A stretch of DNA of 64,000 nt, taken from Planococcus shixiaomingii (GTDB taxonomy: Bacteria > Bacillota > Bacilli > Bacillales_A > Planococcaceae). The stretch spans positions 3,332,001 to 3,396,000 of the forward strand of contig NZ_CP129236.1 in the NCBI RefSeq assembly GCF_030413615.1. The letters run 5' to 3'. The position numbers and the translations under genes were made by a program. A model generated the notes under the pieces. That model was not told the origin of the DNA and made no database searches. It was given only the letters and a program-made list of their open reading frames with translations. Shown piece after piece: positions 41,893 through 50,708 of the stretch (its first letter is position 1; every line of letters begins with the position of its first letter).

Positions 41893-42669
41893 GTTCTCTT
41901 TTTTTGTACACATGACCATCCACTCATCAATTACGAAGCTTTGAATGTCGCCATTTTGAACCTTTAAGGAGAAATAGCTCGCCGTTTCTTCGTCGGCTGA
42001 AAGGAGATGCTGTTTTACGCGTTCGACTTGTTCTTCGCTTTCAGTGGTCCGGGCTACCCAAGTGGGATATTGAAATGTTTTCTTGCGGTCCAGCGATTTG
42101 GATTCTGCCAGTCCACTGCTGCGGAGCAATCCCCTCCATTCCGCTTTGCTCAAGCAGCGGGCATGGCTGTCATCCCGCAGTTTTTCTGTTTGGTTCATGA
42201 ACTCGGCCAGTTTCGGGTCTTCCGGTGTGATGTTATCAATTAAAACAAATTTTCCATTCGGCTTTAACACTCTTGCTGCCTCTTGGATGAATTTCTCCGG
42301 ATTCGGAAAATGATGCGGAGCAATCCGGCAGACGACTGCATCAAAGCGGTGGCTTAGAAAGGGCAACGCTTCTGCGTCAGCTATTACATATGAAATATTC
42401 TCAAAAAGCGAATCCAAGTGGTTGGCCGTGTTCTCCAGCATTTGTGCCGTCAAATCTGTTGAAAAGACTGTTTGCACATAAGGGGCAAGAGCTTTGGTCA
42501 CATGCCCGCCTCCTGTTGCAATATCCAAAACGGTCCAGGTCTCTTGTGGTTCCAGCCACTCCACAAGCAAAGCAAGGTCATCTCCCTGCGCGTGAATCTC
42601 GCTTGTTCTGTACTTATCGGCATTTCTGCCGAAGACGTCTTTCACTTTTTCTTTTATCTGCTCTTCCAT
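41890..42669 (-). CDS. class I SAM-dependent methyltransferase
   Basis: A 259 aa methyltransferase of the UbiE/type 11 group: VLDIATGGGHVTKALAPYVQTVFSTDL (motif I, GxGxG-like) and FVLIDNITPEDPKL. The substrate is unknown. Start: the ATG at 42669 has GGGAG upstream; the ATG at 42699 has none and overlaps the dipeptidase stop. Third gene of an operon with a gamma-glutamyl hydrolase-type amidotransferase and a membrane dipeptidase. Confidence 0.85.
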   Translation of the reverse strand: MEEQIKEKVKDVFGRNADKYRTSEIHAQGDDLALLVEWLEPQETWTVLDIATGGGHVTKALAPYVQTVFSTDLTAQMLENTANHLDSLFENISYVIADAEALPFLSHRFDAVVCRIAPHHFPNPEKFIQEAARVLKPNGKFVLIDNITPEDPKLAEFMNQTEKLRDDSHARCLSKAEWRGLLRSSGLAESKSLDRKKTFQYPTWVARTTESEEQVERVKQHLLSADEETASYFSLKVQNGDIQSFVIDEWMVMCTKKEN

Positions 42670-42695
42670 CAGGTCATCTGCTCCCTTTCCATCGT

Positions 42696-43661
42696 TCATG
42701 TAGCAACCACTATACCCGGCCGGTGCTCCAGAAAGTTCCGGAAGGCAAACCCTTCCACTTCGCTTTCGGTGTAATGCTTTTGCAGTTCATTGATCAAGTT
42801 TTGGAATTTCGATGCGTTTTCCAAATCTTTGATATATGCGGAAATGCCATCAAAATCTGATCCGATGCCAACGTTGCGGACTCCCCCAAGAGAGCATAGA
42901 TGATCGATGTGTTTGATCAAATCAGCAATTGTCACGTTTAAAATATCTTTCTTTATAAATTCCAAACAAAACACCACGTCGATCAAGCCATTTTTCGCAA
43001 ACATCGCCTTGATTTGACCATCATCCAAATTACGCGGATGATCGCAAAGCGCTCGGGCATTGGAATGGCTGGCAATCGGAAAATGGGCAAGTTCGATGAC
43101 GTCCCAGAAACTAGCGGCCGACAAATGTGAAACATCGGTGAAGATCCGATTTTCGTTATTCAGTTTAACCACTTCTTTGCCTAATAGCGTCAAACCGCCT
43201 CCGCGCGGTTCTCCTGCTCCGTCAGCGCAAAGGTTGGCGTTGTTCCATGTAAGTCCGATTGACAGGACACCAGCCCTGTAAAGGTGGCGGAGCTTCGCCA
43301 GATCATTGCCGAATGCATCGGCTCCTTCAAGTGTCAGAACAGCTCCTATTTCCCCTTCTTTCAATTCATCGATCTCTTCCCATTTTTTTATGTGTTTCAT
43401 GGCTGGGTTATTGCCGATTACTTGTGTGTAGAACAAATCAATCTGCTCAAGTGCATGCTGCCATTTTTCGTCTGTCGGAATCTCAGGATATACAAAGATG
43501 GCGAAAAATTGCACCTTCACGCCTCCTTGTTGGAGGCGCTGAAAATTTGTATCCAATTTGTCCGAGTCTATGTAATTTAAAGGTCCTTCCTGAAACATGA
43601 ACTTTCTATTCGTGATTTGCAGCTTCAGCAGCGCGTCGCAATGTGTGTCGATAATCTTCAT
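42696..43661 (-). CDS. membrane-dipeptidase family protein (M19, renal dipeptidase-like)
   Basis: A 321 aa M19 dipeptidase: N-terminal MKIIDTHCDALL (HxD), EGADAFGNDLAKL, LTWNNANLCADGAGEPRGGGLTLLG, SHSNARALCDHPRN and GIGSDFDG are the zinc-site regions. No signal peptide, so it would act in the cytosol. AAGGAGGG lies 8 nt before the ATG at 43661. The 5' end overlaps the amidotransferase gene by 56 bp. Together with its neighbours it suggests degradation of gamma-glutamyl or peptide compounds. Confidence 0.9.
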   Translation of the reverse strand: MKIIDTHCDALLKLQITNRKFMFQEGPLNYIDSDKLDTNFQRLQQGGVKVQFFAIFVYPEIPTDEKWQHALEQIDLFYTQVIGNNPAMKHIKKWEEIDELKEGEIGAVLTLEGADAFGNDLAKLRHLYRAGVLSIGLTWNNANLCADGAGEPRGGGLTLLGKEVVKLNNENRIFTDVSHLSAASFWDVIELAHFPIASHSNARALCDHPRNLDDGQIKAMFAKNGLIDVVFCLEFIKKDILNVTIADLIKHIDHLCSLGGVRNVGIGSDFDGISAYIKDLENASKFQNLINELQKHYTESEVEGFAFRNFLEHRPGIVVAT

Positions 43662-44382
43662 TTGAACCCTCCTTATCTTGGCATGCAGTGATAAACCCTT
43701 CGAAAATACGAAGAGAAGGCACATCCTCAGCTCTTGCCATATTTTCCGGGTGCCACTGGAGGCCTAAGACAAAACGATGTACCGTACTTTCAATCGCTTC
43801 AACAACACCATCATTCGCTGTCCCGCTAATGACAAAGGGACTTGGAACCAAACGATTGGCCTGGTGATGGCGGCTGTTCACTTTTAACTGCTCTTCTCCA
43901 GTCAAGCGGTAGAGCAGTGAATCTTTTTCCACTTGAACAAAATGCGAACCATGGAATTTCGGTGCCCTTTGCTGATGCTGCAATAACGTGCCTTTAAATT
44001 GCGCCGGGAGATCTTGGTACATATCTCCACCGGCGGCTATATTCAAAATTTGGGCTCCTCGGCAAATGGCCAAAATCGGTTTTCCGGCTTCCAGCATTTT
44101 TCGAATCAGCAAAAGCTCGAAATGATCCCGCGATGGAATGATGACCCCAAGATTCGGATGCGGCTCTTCCCCGAACAAAGTCGGATCGATGTCATAACCG
44201 CCTGCTGCAAACAATCCGTCCAGTTTACCGACAAGCTGATCGATATCCGCCTCTTTTGTTAAATGCGGCAGGATAAGCGGTAAGCCGCCTGCTCGCAGAA
44301 CTGCTTCCGTGTCAGCTATTTCAACGGCGTATTCATCCCGTCCAAGTTCCACTGATGAAGTAATGCCAATTATCGGTTTCAT
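43606..44382 (-). CDS. class I glutamine-amidotransferase-type gamma-glutamyl hydrolase (PuuD-like)
   Basis: A 258 aa protein of the gamma-glutamyl-gamma-aminobutyrate hydrolase family: ILAICRGAQILNIAAGG holds the nucleophile Cys, and GLQWHPE the His-Glu pair. Relatives hydrolyse gamma-glutamyl-GABA in polyamine breakdown; the actual substrate is unknown. The ATG at 44382 has GGGAGGG 6 nt upstream. It is the first gene of a three-gene set with the M19 dipeptidase and a methyltransferase. Confidence 0.9.
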   Translation of the reverse strand: MKPIIGITSSVELGRDEYAVEIADTEAVLRAGGLPLILPHLTKEADIDQLVGKLDGLFAAGGYDIDPTLFGEEPHPNLGVIIPSRDHFELLLIRKMLEAGKPILAICRGAQILNIAAGGDMYQDLPAQFKGTLLQHQQRAPKFHGSHFVQVEKDSLLYRLTGEEQLKVNSRHHQANRLVPSPFVISGTANDGVVEAIESTVHRFVLGLQWHPENMARAEDVPSLRIFEGFITACQDKEGSNEDYRHTLRRAAEAANHE

Positions 44383-44499
44383 CTTTATCCCTCCCAAATA
44401 TCTCCTTATGAGTGTGTAGAATACTTTAAACATACAGAATTTAATAACAAATTTCCAGGAGAGATTATTTTGAAACTTAATAAATGACAGCATCAAAAC

Positions 44500-44537
44500 A
44501 AAAACCACGGGATGTAGTCTGCATCCCGTGGTTAGTA
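44500..44537 (-). terminator. terminator past the 88-aa gene
   Basis: ACCACGGGATG-TAGTCT-GCATCCCGTGGT perfect 11-bp stem; it serves the minus-strand small gene. Confidence 0.85.
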
Positions 44538-44545
44538 TTCCTTCG

Positions 44546-44815
44546 TTACATATCCCATTGCAAGTCGGTCGAATAAACAAGCCGCTCTCCGATGAAAACA
44601 CGGCAAACCGTTTTTAACAAGCTGCAGCCAATGGATACTTTAATGTCTTCAAACTCCCCTTCTTCATTTTTAACTTTTCCGAATAACCGGGAACTCAGAT
44701 GAAGCCCCACTTCTTCGTCTTGCAGCACTCCGTCCACATACAGCCGCTTCCCCGTTAGCTTGTTCTCGATCTGGATACTATGCGACCCATACTTTAACTT
44801 CCAGATGTCATGCAT
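44546..44815 (-). CDS. small protein of unknown function
   Basis: An 89-residue protein (MHDIWKLKYGSHSIQIENKL...) rich in beta-type sequence (GKRLYVDGVLQDEEVGLHLSSRLFG, VCRVFIGERLVYSTD), so probably a small beta-barrel or PH-like fold. I do not recognise the family with certainty. CAGGAGG is 7 nt before the ATG at 44815; a longer reading extends into the upstream gap without a site. A strong terminator follows. Confidence 0.7.
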   Translation of the reverse strand: MHDIWKLKYGSHSIQIENKLTGKRLYVDGVLQDEEVGLHLSSRLFGKVKNEEGEFEDIKVSIGCSLLKTVCRVFIGERLVYSTDLQWDM

Positions 44816-44900
44816 ATCGTCGCCTCCTGCACTCTTGTTTACAGCTAGTATAGCAGAGAAAGGCAAATGCACTCGCGTACGGAATATTTTTTTCTTAAAC

Positions 44901-44931
44901 AAAAAGCACTGCATTTACACAGTGCTTTTAA
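44901..44931 (-). terminator. rbs operon terminator
   Basis: AAAAGCACTG / CAGTGCTTTT hairpin 9 nt past the rbsB stop (minus strand). Confidence 0.85.
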
Positions 44932-44939
44932 GTCATTTC

Positions 44940-45866
44940 TTATTCTTTAACCAATTCCAATTCTACTGGAATAGAAGCTTCCACTTTTTCGCCTTTAAGC
45001 GATTGAACAGCTGTTTCAAGAGCTTTCTCACCAATCATTTCGGGCTTCTGGGCAATCGTTCCTGCCAAACGCCCGTCTTTTACAGCTTTTGCAGCATCGT
45101 CTGTTGCATCAAATCCGACCACTATAATATCTTTTCCTGAAGCTTCAATCGCCTCAAGCGCTCCCAATGCCATTTCATCATTGTGGGCAAATACACCTTT
45201 GATATCCGGATTTGCCTGCAAAATATTTTCCATAACCGACAAGCCTTCTGAACGGTTAAAGTTTGCTGTTTGTTTCGCAGCTACTTCCATGCTGTCTTTT
45301 GCAACGTTATTGAATCCTTCACCGCGTTCACGTGCCGCTGAAGAGCCTGGTACACCTTCCAATTCTGCTACTAGAGCACCTTCACCAACTAATGATAACA
45401 AATGTTCCCCAGCCATTTCGCCACCGGCTATGTTATCTGAAGCAATGTGCGACACGACTTCGCCGCCTGCAGAACTGCGGTCAACCGTAATGACTGGAAT
45501 GTTTGCAGAGTTTGCAGATTCTACTGCTGCCGCTACCGCTTCGGAATCGACAGGATTGATCATGATCATATCTACGCCTTGCTGAATCAAATCTTCTACA
45601 TCACTTGCTTGTTTTGAAGCATTATCTTGCGCATCCACTACTGATAATTTAGCACCAAGCTCTTTGGCTTTCGCTTCTGCCCCTTCACTCAGTGTAACGA
45701 AGAACGGGTTGTTTAAAGTCGAAACTGAAAATCCGATTTTGTAATCTCCCGCTTTTTCCCCGCTGCCTCCGCTTGAATCTTCTGAACTTGAACCCGGTGC
45801 CTCCATCGAACAAGCCGCCAAAACCATCATTGCCAACAAAATAAATACCAAATTCATTTTCTTCAT
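44940..45866 (-). CDS. rbsB: ribose ABC transporter substrate-binding lipoprotein
   Basis: A 308 aa lipoprotein: signal MKKMNLVFILLAMMVLAAC with lipobox, then a type I periplasmic-binding fold (YKIGFSVSTLNNPFFVTLSEGAEAKAKELG, DQQGVDMIMINPVDSEAVAAAV, TVDRSSAGGEVVSHIASDN). Binds D-ribose outside the cell. Last gene of rbsRKDACB. Confidence 0.94.
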   Translation of the reverse strand: MKKMNLVFILLAMMVLAACSMEAPGSSSEDSSGGSGEKAGDYKIGFSVSTLNNPFFVTLSEGAEAKAKELGAKLSVVDAQDNASKQASDVEDLIQQGVDMIMINPVDSEAVAAAVESANSANIPVITVDRSSAGGEVVSHIASDNIAGGEMAGEHLLSLVGEGALVAELEGVPGSSAARERGEGFNNVAKDSMEVAAKQTANFNRSEGLSVMENILQANPDIKGVFAHNDEMALGALEAIEASGKDIIVVGFDATDDAAKAVKDGRLAGTIAQKPEMIGEKALETAVQSLKGEKVEASIPVELELVKE

Positions 45867-45879
45867 TTCCCTACACCCC

Positions 45880-46824
45880 TTATGCTGTTTTTTTCCGGTC
45901 CAAAAGAACCGCTAATAATATGACTGCACCCTTCACCACTTGCTGGAAGAAGGAAGAAACCCCGATTAAATTCAATCCGTTATTGAGCACCCCGATGATC
46001 AAAGCACCGATCAAAGTTCCGACAATCCACCCGCGTCCACCGGTCAAGCTTGTACCGCCAAGGACAACAGCCGCAATTGCATCAAGCTCGAACATTTGCC
46101 CGGCAGTCGGCTGTGCGGAGTTTAGGCGCGACGTTAAAATGATGGCAGCTAGGGCCGACAACAAACCAACAAGCGAATACACATAAATTTTGATTCGGGT
46201 TGTGTTGATTCCAGAAAGAATGGATGCTTCCTCGTTTCCGCCTACTGCATAAACCCGGCGGCCGAACGTGGTTTTCTTTAAAATGAAATACAAGATTCCG
46301 AAACTTACCAGCATCGTCACTACAGGAATTGGAATTCCAAGGAAGTATCCTTTTCCAAGCATTTGAAAAGGAACGCTGTCGCCTAATCCAGAAACCGGCC
46401 GTCCCTCTGTATACACTAGCGTCAAGCCTCTGTAGATTGTCATGGTGGCAAGCGTGGCGATAAATGGAGCCACTTTCCCTTTTGCGATAATCAGTCCGTT
46501 GATTGCGCCGAGAGCTGCACCGAGCAATAACCCGACAAGCATTGCAAAAATCGGATCAACGCCGCTGGCCATCATGCCGGCGGTCAACGCTCCTGTCAAC
46601 GCGAGGATGGAACCGACCGATAAATCGATGCCTCCTGTTAAAATAACGAATGTCATACCGAAAGCGATTAATGCATTAACCGATACTTGGCGCAAGACGT
46701 TCATCAAGTTGCTAATCGCCAAAAACCCTGGATTTAAAATTGTTATGATCGCGATGATGGCAATCAAGCCAATGAATGGTGCGATTTTTTGGAATATCGA
46801 TTGATTACTTTTGGTTAACTGCAA
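45880..46824 (-). CDS. rbsC: ribose ABC transporter permease
   Basis: A 314 aa membrane permease: [28 protein letters not shown] start, [24 protein letters not shown] and [21 protein letters not shown] (EAA-like), [35 protein letters not shown]. Start: an AGGAGGC site is 7 nt before the TTG at 46824; the earlier ATG at 46845 overlaps the site. The start overlaps the rbsA stop by 20 bp. Confidence 0.93.
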   Translation of the reverse strand: MQLTKSNQSIFQKIAPFIGLIAIIAIITILNPGFLAISNLMNVLRQVSVNALIAFGMTFVILTGGIDLSVGSILALTGALTAGMMASGVDPIFAMLVGLLLGAALGAINGLIIAKGKVAPFIATLATMTIYRGLTLVYTEGRPVSGLGDSVPFQMLGKGYFLGIPIPVVTMLVSFGILYFILKKTTFGRRVYAVGGNEEASILSGINTTRIKIYVYSLVGLLSALAAIILTSRLNSAQPTAGQMFELDAIAAVVLGGTSLTGGRGWIVGTLIGALIIGVLNNGLNLIGVSSFFQQVVKGAVILLAVLLDRKKTA

Positions 46825-48307
46825 GATTTCCGCCTCCTGTGGCATAATGCATAATGCGTTCTTGTGTCATCTCATTTTTATGTAAATCAGCTGTGACTTT
46901 TCCTTCGTGCATTACCAAAACTCGGTCTGCCATGCCGATCACTTCAGGCAATTCCGAAGAAATCATCAATATCGCCACTCCTCGCTCCGCCAATTCGTTG
47001 ATGATCGAGTAAATTTCTTTTTTCGCCCCAACGTCAACGCCGCGTGTCGGCTCATCTAATATGAGCAATTCCGGTTCAATGCCCAGCCATTTTGCAATGA
47101 CCACTTTCTGTTGGTTTCCGCCGCTCAATGATTTTGCGCTTTGTTCCGGCCCGGAAGTCCGGATGCCCAGCCGCTTCACCATTTGATCGTAAAGGCCGCG
47201 TTCTTTCTTTTTGGAGATTAAGCCATTTTTTGATATCGAAGAAAAATTGGTCATGCTAACGTTTTCCTCTACCGTAAAGTCGACAATGAGCCCTTCAGAC
47301 TTTCTATCTTCCGTTACATAGCCGATGCCGATTTCTTTCGCTTTTCTGGGGTTATCGATTTTAATCGTCCGGCCATCAAATTCGATCGTTCCTGCATCCA
47401 ATTTTTTATAGCCAAACAACGATTGGACAACTTCCGTTCGTCCAGCGCCCATCAAACCGGCAATCGACAAAATTTCGCCTTTGCGAAGCTCAAATGACAC
47501 ATTTTCAAAGCAATCTTTGCGGCTAAGCCCTTTTACGGCAAGTTTCACGTCTCCGATGGTGGAGTTGCGTTCGGGGAACCGTTCACCTAATTCCCGGCCG
47601 ACCATCATCTGGACAATTTCCTCAAAAGACGTTTCACTGATTTTTCGTTCCCCGACATATTCGCCATCTCTCAAAATGGTGATCCGGTCGCACAGCGAAA
47701 AAATTTCTTCCATGCGATGGGAGATATAGATGAAGGACACACCTTGTTTTTGCAATTGGCGAATTGTAGCAAACAAGCTGTCAATTTCCCGGTCCGTTAG
47801 TGCTGCGGTTGGTTCATCCATGATAATGACTTCCGCATCCACTGACAGCGCTTTCGCAATTTCCACGATTTGCTGCTTGCCGACTGAAAGAATGCTCGCA
47901 GGAGAAGCCGGATCAATGTCCAGCCCAAGATCCGCCAGAATTTCACGGGTTTTCTTTTCCATTTCTTTTGTTTTTAAAATGCCAGTCCGCCCATATGTTT
48001 CTTCTCTTCCTAAAAACAAGTTCTCCGCGATGGACAGATGAGGCAATACATTTAATTCCTGGTGAATAACAGCAATGCCTGCCGCTTCTGCCTGCTTCGG
48101 TGAAGTGAACTCCACCGGCTGCCCTTTCACTTCGACTGTTCCAGAATCCCTTGAATAAATTCCGGCCATGATTTTCATCAAAGTGGATTTTCCAGCGCCG
48201 TTTTCACCCATTAATGCGTGAATTTCTCCTTTTTCCAGCGAAAATCGTACATTTTTCAATACTTTATTGCCGCTGAAGGATTTCGAGATATCGGTCATTT
48301 TAATCAC
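46805..48307 (-). CDS. rbsA: ribose ABC transporter ATPase (two ABC domains)
   Basis: A 500 aa ATPase with two ABC domains. First: Walker [10 protein letters not shown], signature [12 protein letters not shown], Walker [13 protein letters not shown]. Second: degenerate Walker A-type [10 protein letters not shown], signature [15 protein letters not shown], Walker [13 protein letters not shown]. This arrangement is standard for sugar ATPases. The GTG start at 48307 has AGGTG upstream. Confidence 0.95.
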   Translation of the reverse strand: MIKMTDISKSFSGNKVLKNVRFSLEKGEIHALMGENGAGKSTLMKIMAGIYSRDSGTVEVKGQPVEFTSPKQAEAAGIAVIHQELNVLPHLSIAENLFLGREETYGRTGILKTKEMEKKTREILADLGLDIDPASPASILSVGKQQIVEIAKALSVDAEVIIMDEPTAALTDREIDSLFATIRQLQKQGVSFIYISHRMEEIFSLCDRITILRDGEYVGERKISETSFEEIVQMMVGRELGERFPERNSTIGDVKLAVKGLSRKDCFENVSFELRKGEILSIAGLMGAGRTEVVQSLFGYKKLDAGTIEFDGRTIKIDNPRKAKEIGIGYVTEDRKSEGLIVDFTVEENVSMTNFSSISKNGLISKKKERGLYDQMVKRLGIRTSGPEQSAKSLSGGNQQKVVIAKWLGIEPELLILDEPTRGVDVGAKKEIYSIINELAERGVAILMISSELPEVIGMADRVLVMHEGKVTADLHKNEMTQERIMHYATGGGNLAVNQK

Positions 48308-48324
48308 GCGTGTTCACCTGCCTT

Positions 48325-48711
48325 TTAAAAGATTACGCCAGAGCGAAGGACGATATTGGCATATGGAGTCGCTTCTCCTGTACGTATGATAAGCTTCGCT
48401 TTTTTGCTAAGGTCTTTTAACTCTTCGTGCGAAATGTAAGCAGCTTCTTTATGTTGTAAGATTGCCGCTTCGATTGCCGGATTCTCATGTTTGATTTCAT
48501 TAGCGATAAATGCCGTTTCTGCCTGAAAGTCATCGAGCACAGCTTCAAGGATTGTCATAAATGCCGGTTCGCCAATTCGATACGACAGGTCGACGCATGG
48601 AATATTCGCCGGAATCGGCAAGCCGCAGTCGGCAATGACGAGAAGATCCGTGTGGCCGAAGGAAGCAAGCGCGGCCGCAATGTCGCGATTGATGATGCCT
48701 TGCTTTTTCAT
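48325..48711 (-). CDS. rbsD: D-ribose pyranase
   Basis: A 128 aa RbsD protein that converts beta-pyranose to furanose forms of ribose. Key stretches: MKKQGIINRDIAAALASFGHTDLLVIADCGLPIPANI, IANEIK, and RTGEATPYANIVLRSGVIF. Start overlaps the rbsK stop (ATGA). Confidence 0.95.
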   Translation of the reverse strand: MKKQGIINRDIAAALASFGHTDLLVIADCGLPIPANIPCVDLSYRIGEPAFMTILEAVLDDFQAETAFIANEIKHENPAIEAAILQHKEAAYISHEELKDLSKKAKLIIRTGEATPYANIVLRSGVIF

Positions 48712-49589
48712 CGGCTGCCACCTGCCACTCTTTCCATTACTGCATTTCGCACCGGCATTCCACCTTGCGCGCCGAATTTCTCCACCGATAGAGAAGCGGC
48801 GGCATTTGCGAAACGAACGGCTTCAGCAAATGGCATGTTCTCTGCTATAGCTGCACCAAGAGCTCCATTGAACGTATCTCCTGCCCCAGTCGTATCAACT
48901 GCTTTAGTCGGGAATCCTGTGATAACAACATGCTTTTCGCCATCATAAAATTGTGCCCCTTTTTCTCCGAGTGTCACAACCAGCCGGTTCGGGTATTGCT
49001 CAAGCGCCTGCTGCCAATTGCCGCCAAAAATTTCTTCGGCTTCCGTCTCGTTTGGCGTTAGATATGTACAGTATTTTAATAGCTCTGAGTTGAAACCGCT
49101 TGCAGGAGCGGGATTTAAAATAGTTGGAACCTCGTGTTCATGACAGATTTCCAATGCTTTTTGAACAACAGGGATTGGCAGCTCCAATTGCATGATCACT
49201 ACTGAACTATTAGCCAATAGATGTTTATGGACTTCTATTTCCTCAACTGTCACTTTGTGGTTGGCTCCCGGAACGACGATGATTCGGTTATCGCCTTCCG
49301 ACAACAGGATGTTGGCAATTCCGCTTGCTCCATCTTTGCGCTCAACCGCTTGCAATTGAATATTTTCCGCTTCTAAGCCCGCTAGCAACTCATCACCGAA
49401 CGCATCGTTTCCGACTGCCCCAAGCATTTGAACTTCACTTCCCAGCCGCGCAGCTGCTACAGCCTGATTCGCGCCTTTTCCTCCGGGCACTGTCGTATAC
49501 AAATCTCCTAGGACGGTTTCGCCTTGTTTTGGGAAAACGCGTGTACTTACAACCAAATCCATATTGATACTTCCTACCACTGTAATCAT
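48708..49589 (-). CDS. rbsK: ribokinase
   Basis: A 293 aa PfkB-family kinase: N-terminal VVGSINMDLV and GGKGANQAVAAARLG, C-terminal DTTGAGDTFNGALGAAIAE holding the anion hole and catalytic Asp (GAGD). Phosphorylates ribose to ribose 5-phosphate in the cytosol. Start overlaps the rbsR stop (ATGA). Confidence 0.95.
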   Translation of the reverse strand: MITVVGSINMDLVVSTRVFPKQGETVLGDLYTTVPGGKGANQAVAAARLGSEVQMLGAVGNDAFGDELLAGLEAENIQLQAVERKDGASGIANILLSEGDNRIIVVPGANHKVTVEEIEVHKHLLANSSVVIMQLELPIPVVQKALEICHEHEVPTILNPAPASGFNSELLKYCTYLTPNETEAEEIFGGNWQQALEQYPNRLVVTLGEKGAQFYDGEKHVVITGFPTKAVDTTGAGDTFNGALGAAIAENMPFAEAVRFANAAASLSVEKFGAQGGMPVRNAVMERVAGGSR

Positions 49590-50569
49590 TCTGTTACGCT
49601 CCTCGTTGTTCCGCGTATGACAAGCTTCACCGGAACTTGATAAAAATGCTGCTCAATTTCCTGATTTTCTATTCGTTTAATAAGGACGCGAGCCGCAATC
49701 GCTCCCATTTTGTAAACATCCTGAGCAACGGTAGTCAACCCTGGCGTTAGCATCTCCCCTAAAGCCACTCCATCAAATCCGACAACTTGAAGCGCATCCG
49801 GAACCGCTATGCCAAGCAATGAGGCAGCTTTTAAGGCTCCAGCCGCCGAGACATCGCTGCTTGCAAATATCCCGTCAATCGAAGGGTCATCCCGAAGCGC
49901 TTGTTCGGCAATTTCCTGTGAATCCGCAAAATGAAACGGACAGAAAACAACCCGGAAGTTAACATCGGTTTGCTGAATCGTTTCCATGAAGCCGTCATAT
50001 CGATCATTGGCTGGATTTAATTCTTCTGGTCCTCGCAAAAATAAAATATTTTTGCAGCCTCTGTCCAACAAAGCCTTAGTCCCTAAAATCGCACCTTCTT
50101 TGTTATTAGAGGAGATTGTTGGGATTTTTTCATTGATGGCACGATCTAGTGCCACAATCGGCAAATTCGCATTGGCATAATGCGGCGCATCCAATTGATT
50201 TGATGCCACAATAAATCCGGCGATATACTTTTTCTTTAAAGTTTCAATATAATTCTTCTCTTTTTCGGGCTTTTCGTCCGAGTTGCACAAAATGACCGTA
50301 TATCCATAGCTCAAGGCAACATCTTCCACGGCTCTTGCAAGTTCCGGGAAAAAGGGATTTGTTATGTCCGGCAAAATCAAACCGATTAAATTTGATTTTT
50401 TAGTATTGAGCGACCTGGCGACCGGATTCAACTCATACTGCAATTCGGCTACGGCGGCTGTAACTGCGGCTGCCGCTTCTTGGCTGACATACCCTGTCGA
50501 GTTTAAGAAACGGGAAACCGTTGCCACTGAAACTCCAGCCTTTTTCGCTACATCTCTAATGGTAGTCAT
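49586..50569 (-). CDS. rbsR: LacI-type ribose operon repressor
   Basis: A 327 aa LacI-family protein: helix-turn-helix MTTIRDVAKKAGVSVATVSRFLN, hinge NTKKSNLIGLILPDI, then the sugar-binding core (VGFDGVALGEMLTPGLTTVAQ). It represses the rbs operon in the absence of ribose. The ATG at 50569 has GGAGA 7 nt upstream. A perfect palindrome lies upstream at 50593. Confidence 0.93.
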   Translation of the reverse strand: MTTIRDVAKKAGVSVATVSRFLNSTGYVSQEAAAAVTAAVAELQYELNPVARSLNTKKSNLIGLILPDITNPFFPELARAVEDVALSYGYTVILCNSDEKPEKEKNYIETLKKKYIAGFIVASNQLDAPHYANANLPIVALDRAINEKIPTISSNNKEGAILGTKALLDRGCKNILFLRGPEELNPANDRYDGFMETIQQTDVNFRVVFCPFHFADSQEIAEQALRDDPSIDGIFASSDVSAAGALKAASLLGIAVPDALQVVGFDGVALGEMLTPGLTTVAQDVYKMGAIAARVLIKRIENQEIEQHFYQVPVKLVIRGTTRSVTE

Positions 50570-50592
50570 TTCAATTCTCCGTTCTTGTGGTA

Positions 50593-50610
50593 TGTGTAAC
50601 CGGTTACACA
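50593..50610 (-). promoter_or_regulatory. RbsR/CcpA-type operator
   Basis: TGTGTAACCGGTTACACA, a perfect 18-bp palindrome with the CG centre typical of LacI-family sites and close to the cre consensus. It lies 24 nt before rbsR. Confidence 0.85.
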
Positions 50611-50655
50611 AAATATACAGAAAGAACGAAAAGTTGTCAATAGCCTAATAAACGT

Positions 50656-50688
50656 AAAAAAGAGCCGCCCAATGGACAGCTCTTTTTT
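50656..50688 (-). terminator. terminator of the dicarboxylate symporter gene
   Basis: AAAAAAGAGC ... GCTCTTTTTT hairpin with mispairs in the middle. Confidence 0.78.
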
Positions 50689-50708
50689 ACGTTCATTACT
50701 CAAATTTC

